Shown piece after piece: positions 6,555-12,096 of a DNA stretch of 13,564 bases; the first letter of the stretch is position 1, and each line of letters opens with the position of its first letter. The notes beneath the pieces were generated by a model. That model had not been told where the DNA came from and ran no database searches. It saw only the letters and a program-made list of their open reading frames with translations. Both the position numbers and the translations under genes were made by a program. The stretch comes from an uncultured Prevotella sp. (GTDB lineage Bacteria; Bacteroidota; Bacteroidia; Bacteroidales; Bacteroidaceae): positions 1 to 13,564 of the forward strand of contig CAKQFW010000034.1 of NCBI GenBank assembly GCA_934230965.1, read 5' to 3'.

Positions 6555-8744
6555 ATGGCAAATTTAAGATTTGAGGTTGTTGCCGAGGCTTTCAAAAAGA
6601 AACCTCAGGAAGTGATTGCGCCGATTGAACGTCCTTCTGAATATTTCGGAAAGAACGTGTTCAACCGTGCTAAGATGTACAAATATCTGTCGCGCGAGGT
6701 TTATGACAAACTGATTGACGTGATTGACAACGGCGCTCGACTGGACCGCAATATTGCCGACGCTGTGGCAAAAGGCATCAAGCAGTGGGCCGACGAGAAT
6801 GGTGTAACACACTATACTCACTGGTTCCAGCCTCTTACCGAGGGCACTGCCGAGAAACACGATGCTTTTATTGAGCACGACGGCAAGGGTGGCATGATTG
6901 AAGAATTCTCTGGCAAGCTGCTCGTACAGCAGGAGCCTGACGCCAGCTCGTTCCCCAACGGTGGTATTCGTAACACCTTCGAGGCTCGTGGCTATTCGGC
7001 TTGGGACCCCACATCGCCCGTCTTCATCATCGACGACACGCTGTGTATCCCCACCATCTTCATTTCTTATACTGGCGAGGCTCTCGACTATAAGGCTCCG
7101 CTGCTGCGTGCCCTTCACGCTGTGAACGAGGCTGCCACCGCTGTTTGCCATTATTTCTATCCCGACGTTAAGAAGGTTATCAGCAACCTGGGATGGGAAC
7201 AGGAATACTTCCTCGTTGACGAGGGCTTGTATTCGGCTCGCCCCGACTTGGTACTTACGGGCCGCACCCTGATGGGTCACGACTCGGCCAAGAACCAGCA
7301 GATGGACGACCACTACTTTGGTGCCATCCCCGAGCGCGTTCAGGCTTTTATGAAAGATCTTGAGATACAGGCGCTGGAGCTGGGTATTCCTTGCAAAACA
7401 CGCCATAACGAGGTGGCTCCTAACCAGTTTGAACTTGCGCCCATCTACGAGGAGACCAACCTTGCCATCGACCACAACATGTTGCTCATGTCGCTCATGA
7501 AGAAGATTGCGCGCCACCACGGTTTCCGCGTGTTGCTGCACGAAAAGCCTTTTGCTGGCGTAAATGGTTCGGGCAAGCACGAAAACTGGAGCCTTGCTAC
7601 CGACACGGGCGTGCTGCTGCATGGCCCTGGCAAGACACCTGAAGACAACCTGCGCTTCATCGTCTTCATCGTTGAGACGCTGATGGCTGTTTATAAGCAT
7701 AACGGATTGCTGAAGGCCTCTATCATGAGTGCTACCAACGCTCACCGTCTGGGCGCTAACGAGGCTCCTCCAGCTATCATCTCTTCATTCTTGGGTCGTC
7801 AGCTTACCGAAATTCTGCAGCATATCGAGAATTCGAACAAAGACGAGCTGTTTGACATTGCTGGCAAGCAGGGCTTGAAGCTTGATATTCCTGAAATTCC
7901 TGAGTTGCTCATCGATAACACCGACCGTAACCGTACATCGCCCTTCGCCTTCACAGGTAACCGTTTCGAGTTCCGTGCTGTAGGCTCTGAGGCCAACTGT
8001 GCCAGCGCCATGATTGTACTGAACACCGCTGTGGCCGAGGCGCTGCAAGACTTTAAGAAGCGTGTTGACGCGCTTATCGAGAAGGGCGAAGATAAGATTA
8101 GCGCCATCCTCGACGTGGTGCGCGAAGATGCTAAGTTCTGCAAACCCATTCACTTTGAGGGCAACGGCTATTCTGACGAATGGAAGGAAGAGGCTGCCCG
8201 CCGTGGTCTTGATTGCGAAACATCATGCCCGAAGATTTTCGAGCGCTATCTCGATGAGAGCTCTATCAAGATGTTTGAGGGCCAGAACGTGATGACACGC
8301 AAGGAGCTGGAAGCTCGTAACGAGGTGAAATGGGAGACCTATACAAAGAAGATACAGATTGAGGCTCGTGTATTTGGCGACCTGTCGATGAACCACATCA
8401 TTCCTGTATGCACCCACTATCAGAGCCAGTTGGCTAAGAACGTGTCGAGCATGTATAACATCTTCCCTGCCGAAACGGCTGCAAAGCTTACCGAGCGTAA
8501 CAAGAAGATTATCGAAGAGATTGCCGTTCGCACACAGGCTATTGAGACGGGTGTTGACGAACTGGTTGACGCTCGTAAGGTGGCAAACAAGATTGAGGAT
8601 GAGCATCTGAAGGCTATCGCTTACCACGACACCGTGGCACCGAAGCTCGACGAGATTCGCTACCAGATTGATAAGCTGGAGCTGATTGTGGCCGACGAAC
8701 TGTGGACACTGCCCAAGTATCGCGAACTGCTGTTTATTCGATAA
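6555..8744 (+). CDS. glnN: Glutamine synthetase type III
   Basis: This cytoplasmic enzyme makes glutamine from glutamate, ammonium and ATP. GSIII is the large, dodecameric class found in Bacteroidetes and some other phyla. The 729 residues are the typical GSIII length, far longer than GSI. Visible motifs are the GSIII N-terminal segment ending FGKNVFNRAKM (31-41), GWEQEYFL (213-220, the metal-binding glutamates), EVAPNQFELAPIYEE (286-300), NGSGKHENWSL (337-347, ammonium/ATP loop) and NRTSPFAFTGNRFEFR (459-474). The last part (about 600-729) is the helical C-terminal region. The ATG at 6555 follows an A-rich leader without a Shine-Dalgarno site. Codon choice (many GCT, CGT, AAG) differs from dapF/dapL and suggests high expression. 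It is third in the dapF-dapL set and ends at a strong terminator. Direct repeats just upstream may bear on its control. Confidence 0.97.
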   Translation: MANLRFEVVAEAFKKKPQEVIAPIERPSEYFGKNVFNRAKMYKYLSREVYDKLIDVIDNGARLDRNIADAVAKGIKQWADENGVTHYTHWFQPLTEGTAEKHDAFIEHDGKGGMIEEFSGKLLVQQEPDASSFPNGGIRNTFEARGYSAWDPTSPVFIIDDTLCIPTIFISYTGEALDYKAPLLRALHAVNEAATAVCHYFYPDVKKVISNLGWEQEYFLVDEGLYSARPDLVLTGRTLMGHDSAKNQQMDDHYFGAIPERVQAFMKDLEIQALELGIPCKTRHNEVAPNQFELAPIYEETNLAIDHNMLLMSLMKKIARHHGFRVLLHEKPFAGVNGSGKHENWSLATDTGVLLHGPGKTPEDNLRFIVFIVETLMAVYKHNGLLKASIMSATNAHRLGANEAPPAIISSFLGRQLTEILQHIENSNKDELFDIAGKQGLKLDIPEIPELLIDNTDRNRTSPFAFTGNRFEFRAVGSEANCASAMIVLNTAVAEALQDFKKRVDALIEKGEDKISAILDVVREDAKFCKPIHFEGNGYSDEWKEEAARRGLDCETSCPKIFERYLDESSIKMFEGQNVMTRKELEARNEVKWETYTKKIQIEARVFGDLSMNHIIPVCTHYQSQLAKNVSSMYNIFPAETAAKLTERNKKIIEEIAVRTQAIETGVDELVDARKVANKIEDEHLKAIAYHDTVAPKLDEIRYQIDKLELIVADELWTLPKYRELLFIR

Positions 8745-8755
8745 TTAGGCAAAAC

Positions 8756-8841
8756 GCGCTATGCAGCGCATGGCACGTAGTGCTTATTTGAAAATAAAAG
8801 GAAAAGTAAATAATTAGATACAGCAATCTATTTCTTTTATT
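8756..8841 (+). other. Hairpins in the glnN 3' untranslated region
   Basis: GCGCT-atgc-AGCGC (8756-8769) is a perfect small hairpin 11 nt after the stop codon. A larger inverted repeat follows: AATAAAAG (8793-8800) with CTTTTATT (8834-8841), enclosing TAGAT (8815-8819) with ATCTA (8826-8830). These lie between the stop and the terminator and may protect the transcript 3' end. No gene is seen here. Confidence 0.45.
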
Positions 8842-8857
8842 GGTTGTTTTAAGTAGT

Positions 8858-8896
8858 GCGGAGCAAGGTTGTGAAACCGAGCTCCGCTTTTTTTTT
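8858..8896 (+). terminator. Rho-independent terminator after glnN
   Basis: GCGGAGC (8858-8864) pairs with GCTCCGC (8881-8887). An inner stem GGTT-gtga-AACC (8867-8878) is stacked across a small internal loop, and nine T residues follow (8888-8896). This ends the dapF-dapL-glnN transcript. Confidence 0.88.
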
Positions 8897-8941
8897 GCTC
8901 GTAATGCTGCTCATTGCTTGCGGTTTGTAAACATTCTTGCG

Positions 8942-8970
8942 CTCCGTAGGTGCTCAGGCGCTTCGCGGAG
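8942..8970. other. Small inverted repeat in the glnN-GH36 gap
   Basis: CTCCG (8942-8946) and CGGAG (8966-8970) flank a GTGC/GCGC inner pairing. It resembles the GCGCTTCGCG-type hairpins at the ends of the neighbouring palindromic element and may be part of the same repeat family. The rest of 8897-8995 shows no gene. Confidence 0.3.
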
Positions 8971-8995
8971 TTATTATCATTAATTGAACATTAAT

Positions 8996-9293
8996 ATTCG
9001 CGCTGTGCGCGTTTGGGAGAAACACGAATTGCCATGAATTATCCATGAATTTATCCATGAATTATTATCGCTGAATATTTAAACGAACACAGAGAAAGCA
9101 GATTCACTCTTAAAGTAGGACGGTGGTCTCTGTGCCCCGTCCTCCCACACCCAAACTGCTTAAAACAATATTACTTTTTGGGGATGCTGGAGGACGGGGC
9201 ACGGAGACCACCGTCCTACTTTTATAATTCATGGATAAATTCGTGGATAATTCATGATAATTCGTGTTCAAGAAAACGCGCGAAGCGCGAATA
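8996..9293. repeat. Composite ~300-bp inverted-repeat element (MITE-like)
   Basis: Outer arms 8996-9065 and 9224-9293 are complementary. The 45-nt inner portions (9021-9065 versus 9224-9268) differ at only 3 positions by eye, and the outer tips share TATTCGCGCT...GCGCGTTT. Each outer arm contains three direct copies of an ATGAATTATCC-like unit. A second pair of arms, 9112-9145 and 9189-9222, is complementary at 33 of 34 positions, and each can also fold on itself (AGGACGG/CCGTCCT). The 43-bp loop (9146-9188) contains CCCAAA/TTTGGG. No transposase or other frame is inside. It lies between the convergent glnN and GH36 genes and could influence their 3' ends. A single-arm relative is at 11725-11756. 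It is either a non-autonomous mobile element or a REP/BIME-like dispersed repeat; which is not resolvable here. Confidence 0.8.
9273..9290 (-). terminator. Possible weak terminator for the GH36 gene
   Basis: Read leftward, CGCGC-TTC-GCGCG is followed by four T residues, about 43 bp past the GH36 stop codon. It forms the outer tip of the palindromic element. The stem is short and the T-run brief, so termination may rely on the larger structure or on other factors. Confidence 0.35.
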
Positions 9294-9332
9294 AACGATC
9301 AAAACTATAACAATATTATTTTATGTTCTTCT

Positions 9333-11534
9333 TTATTCAGCTGTTAGCTCAATCATACGGCTGGCATACTCCTTATCCAGTGCTAAGTTGAGGCCTGCCT
9401 CCATCAGCACTTTGCCCGATATAAGCTTGCCGTCGAGGCTCTTTAGGCTATCATCTGCCTTGTTAACCTCGCGTATGCGGTAGCGCTTGTTAGCGTCGAG
9501 CCCCTGAAGGCGGATGGGCGCAATGCCGTGGCCCACATAGTGTTTCAGCTTATAGGCAAAGAGCACGGCCTGTTGCTTGTCGGCTGACACATACATGCTG
9601 GATGCCGCCATGCCATCTTGCTCGTAGGGCGAGCGCAGACGATAGAGGTCGCCCAACTGAATGATGGGGCGCAGACGCTTATAGTCGGCAATGGCCTGTT
9701 GCGCGAAGCGTGTCTCGTCGGCGTTGAAGTCGGAGGGCTTCATCTCAACGCCCAGACGTCCGCTCTCAGCCACGTCGAAGCGGAACTTCAGTGGCACGCG
9801 TCGGCCCGTTTGGTGGTTGGGCGATGCGCTTACGTGTGCTGCCATAGCGTTGGCGGGGAAGAACTGCGACGTGCCCCACTGAATATATACGCGCTGCAGA
9901 GCGTCGGTGTTATCGCTGGTCCAGAATTCGTCAAAGTAGGGCAGCAAGCCATAGTTTACGCGTCCGCCACCGCTGGCACAGTCTTGTATCACGAGGCGTG
10001 GATATTTGGTGCGTATGCGTTCCAGCACCTTACGCAGGCCGAGGTGGTAGTCGGTGTAGAGTTGCGACTGGCGGTCGGCGCCCAGGTAGGCCGAGCCATA
10101 GTTAACGATGGGCGCGTTGTCGTCCCACTTGATATAATAAAGTTGAGGATATTCGGTCATCAGGCGATCGACGATGTCGAACACAAAGTCTTGCACCTTC
10201 GGGTTGCACAGGTCTAGTGTGCCCTGTGTGCCGCCGCGCTGCAATATGGGCTCTACGCCAGTGTTTTGCAAGAACCAGTCGGGGTGCTTGTCATACAGGG
10301 CGCTGGCCTTCCAGTTGCTCATCTCGGGCTCAATCCATATACCAAACTTCAGGCCCAGTTGGGTGGCTTTGTCGATGAGGGGCTGCACGCCGCCAGGTAG
10401 CTTACGCTTGTCAACATCCCAGTCGCCCAGCGCCGCATTGTCTTTGTCGCGGTTATATTTTTCGCTGGCAAACCATCCGTCGTCCATCACAAACAGTTCG
10501 CCGCCCAGCTGCTTCACGCCCTCCATCAGCGTCATCATCTTCTCTTCGGTAATGTCGAGGTACACGCCTTCCCACGAGTTGAGCAGCACGTCGCGCACGG
10601 CCATACCGTTGTGCAGCTTATACTGTCTTGCCCAGCGGTGCATGTTTCGGCTCACGCCACCCTTGCCTGTAGTAGAGAAGGTGAGGGCCAGTTCTGGTGT
10701 GCGCAGCGTTTGGCCAGGGCGCAAGCGATAGTCGGCCGCTGTTTCGTCGATGCCAGCTATGAAGTGGCGCAGATGGGTGTCGTAGGCGTCGGTGGCAATG
10801 CGTAGTTTATAGTTGCCGCTCCAGCATAGTGCGGCGCCAATAACGCGGCCTGAGGTTTCGGTGGGTTGGCCATCGAGCGACAGCATCACTTCGGGGTGGT
10901 CGAGGTGCGAGTTGCGTCCGCCATCGCGGTTGCTGATAACCTTCATGCCAGGGGTGAGGGGCTCTTCGGTCATGCAGCACTCGTTGCCCCACTGCCCGTG
11001 CTGGTGCGAGAGCCACGCCTCGGCGCTGCGCACAGGCAGATAGGCCGACGCATACTGCATCAGCACCACATCTTTCTTCTCGCGATTGGTCAGCTCTACC
11101 CATGTTTCTATCACGTCGGCCTGCTGATAGGTGCGATAGCAGATGTTAGCGTAGAAGGGTTGCACCTTGTCTTTGGTCTTTACGGTGATGAGTTCGCCAC
11201 CATCGGTAGCCGAGCGCTCTACGCCCTCAACCACCAGGTTCAGCATAATTTGTCCGTTGGCATGCTTCACCATGATGGCGCACTCGTCGGGGCACCAGTC
11301 GTTAAAGGTGGGATAGGCTTTGCGGTTCATGGCGTCGCCCGCCACCCATAGGTCGCTGGCCTGCTGCTCGTTAAGACGAGGGCCATAGTAAGCAATCTTT
11401 AGCGGTTCGCCCTTTACGGCAAACAGTTGTAGAGTGGTGTTGTTAGTAGAGACCAGTAGGTCTTGTTCGGCGGCTCGCACGCTGTTGAGGCCCATGACGA
11501 GCAATGCCGTAAGCATCATAAAAATTTTCTTCAT
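9333..11534 (-). CDS. Secreted alpha-galactosidase, glycoside hydrolase family 36
   Basis: It hydrolyses terminal alpha-1,6-galactosyl residues (melibiose, raffinose-type sugars, galactomannan side chains), probably in the periplasm. Residues 1-21 form a signal peptide (MKKIF, hydrophobic core, cleavage near VRA-A). About 30-300 is the beta-sandwich N-domain, about 310-620 the catalytic barrel and the rest a C-terminal beta domain. GH36 hallmarks are FVMDDGWF (348-355), LGDWDVD (369-375), FGIWIEPEM (397-405), YIKWDDN (467-473, nucleophile Asp471), CASGGGR (519-525), WTSDNTDA (538-545, acid/base Asp541) and HVSASPNHQTGR (567-578). KWDDN replaces the commoner KWDMN. The 733 residues fit the family. 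The gene stands alone, with no SusCD-type transporter or other glycosidase in view, and has its own promoter at 11584-11615. The symbol is left blank because GH36 enzymes carry several names. Confidence 0.93.
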   Translation of the reverse strand: MKKIFMMLTALLVMGLNSVRAAEQDLLVSTNNTTLQLFAVKGEPLKIAYYGPRLNEQQASDLWVAGDAMNRKAYPTFNDWCPDECAIMVKHANGQIMLNLVVEGVERSATDGGELITVKTKDKVQPFYANICYRTYQQADVIETWVELTNREKKDVVLMQYASAYLPVRSAEAWLSHQHGQWGNECCMTEEPLTPGMKVISNRDGGRNSHLDHPEVMLSLDGQPTETSGRVIGAALCWSGNYKLRIATDAYDTHLRHFIAGIDETAADYRLRPGQTLRTPELALTFSTTGKGGVSRNMHRWARQYKLHNGMAVRDVLLNSWEGVYLDITEEKMMTLMEGVKQLGGELFVMDDGWFASEKYNRDKDNAALGDWDVDKRKLPGGVQPLIDKATQLGLKFGIWIEPEMSNWKASALYDKHPDWFLQNTGVEPILQRGGTQGTLDLCNPKVQDFVFDIVDRLMTEYPQLYYIKWDDNAPIVNYGSAYLGADRQSQLYTDYHLGLRKVLERIRTKYPRLVIQDCASGGGRVNYGLLPYFDEFWTSDNTDALQRVYIQWGTSQFFPANAMAAHVSASPNHQTGRRVPLKFRFDVAESGRLGVEMKPSDFNADETRFAQQAIADYKRLRPIIQLGDLYRLRSPYEQDGMAASSMYVSADKQQAVLFAYKLKHYVGHGIAPIRLQGLDANKRYRIREVNKADDSLKSLDGKLISGKVLMEAGLNLALDKEYASRMIELTAE

Positions 11535-11583
11535 GCTGCGTTTCGTTATTGTTTAGTATTAATATTAATATATATAGGATGTG

Positions 11584-11615
11584 CAAATATAAAACAAATT
11601 ATGCTATGATGCAAC
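11584..11615 (-). promoter_or_regulatory. Promoter of the GH36 alpha-galactosidase gene
   Basis: Read leftward, GTTG (11615-11612) is followed after 20 bp by TATATTTG (11591-11584) and then C. The -7 box matches TAnnTTTG fully and the -33 box matches 3 of 4. Predicted transcription start is near 11577, giving a leader of about 42 nt. Confidence 0.65.
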
Positions 11616-11724
11616 GATAGGAGGGGAAAATAATTGATTAGTAACAATAGTTGAGCGTGTCGAAGATAAGCAACATTGTTTATTGTTGTTTGTTGTTGAG
11701 TGTAAGATAGGATGGGGCTCAAAT

Positions 11725-11756
11725 GTAGGATGGGGTCTCCGTGCCCCATCCTCCCA
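11725..11756. repeat. Degenerate single-arm copy of the palindromic element
   Basis: AGGATGGGG (11727-11735) pairs perfectly with CCCCATCCT (11744-11752) around an 8-base loop. The sequence matches 9115-9146 except for one deletion and a few substitutions. A TAGGATGGGG direct repeat precedes it at 11708-11717. It lies in the divergent gap between the GH36 gene and the exported-protein gene. The remainder of 11616-11810 shows only AT-rich non-coding sequence. Confidence 0.65.
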
Positions 11757-11815
11757 GAGAAATAATAATATTTTTCGAAATAGATTAAAGAAAACCATAA
11801 TAGTTGTTAAAAATC

Positions 11816-11823
11816 GGGGGGGG
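11816..11823. repeat. G8 homopolymer upstream of the exported-protein promoter
   Basis: Eight consecutive G residues interrupt AT-rich DNA, ending 38 bp before the -7 box at 11862-11869. Such tracts are prone to slipped-strand length change, and near promoters of surface proteins can cause phase variation. Function here is inferred from position only. Confidence 0.5.
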
Positions 11824-11824
11824 T

Positions 11825-11849
11825 AAAACCTTAATATTCATTAAGTTTT
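11825..11849. promoter_or_regulatory. Inverted repeat overlapping the -33 region of the exported-protein promoter
   Basis: CTTAAT (11830-11835) and ATTAAG (11840-11845) pair perfectly around ATTC. Allowing one unpaired C, the arms extend to AAAA (11825-11828) and TTTT (11846-11849). The centre is about where a -33 box would lie relative to 11862, and no TTTG is found there, so this is a candidate operator. Confidence 0.4.
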
Positions 11850-11861
11850 GTTCTTTCTTTG

Positions 11862-11869
11862 TACCTTTG
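11862..11869 (+). promoter_or_regulatory. -7 element for the exported-protein gene
   Basis: TACCTTTG followed by GC matches the Bacteroidetes -7 consensus and is the same octamer as in the leftward promoter near position 70. No TTTG is found 19-21 bp upstream; the nearest (11847-11850) is only 11 bp away. Predicted transcription start is near 11877, giving an unusually long leader of about 220 nt. Confidence 0.6.
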
Positions 11870-11883
11870 CGCTCGCTTTTTTA

Positions 11884-12034
11884 AGTTCTTTATAGAACTA
11901 AAAGCTCTCCAAGTATCAGAATTCATTAGAACTAAACGAATAATAAGTTAAGACCATAACCTCGTTGCCCATCTGCCGTAGCGTTATGACAGAGGTCAAG
12001 GTTGATGGTATGGTGTCGTTATTCTCGACGAGAA
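11884..12034 (+). promoter_or_regulatory. Long structured 5' leader of the exported-protein gene
   Basis: Potential hairpins lie in order: AGTTCT-ttat-AGAACT (11884-11899); a longer stem with GAC (11952-11954) and CATAAC (11955-11960) pairing to GTTATG (11983-11988) and GTC (11995-11997), leaving a bulge; and TTCTCG-A-CGAGAA (12022-12034). AGAACTAAA also repeats directly (11894-11902, 11928-11936). No known riboswitch class is recognised. The remaining 60 nt to the ATG are A/T-rich. Confidence 0.4.
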
Positions 12035-12096
12035 ATTTTACTAAGACAAATAAATAAAGAGAAATTTATAAAGAAGAATATATTTAATAAAAGAAC

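Noticed and set aside
6564..7745. A 393-codon open frame on the minus strand, antisense to glnN
   Set aside because: It mirrors the strongly biased codon pattern of glnN, has no ribosome site or promoter, and its translation resembles no family I know, while glnN on the other strand is unmistakable.
8996..9293. A complete insertion sequence
   Set aside because: No transposase frame lies between the inverted arms; at about 300 bp it can only be non-autonomous or a structural repeat.
11546..11798. Small minus-strand frames upstream of the GH36 gene
   Set aside because: They run through the GH36 promoter and the degenerate hairpin repeat, with low-complexity AT-driven translations.
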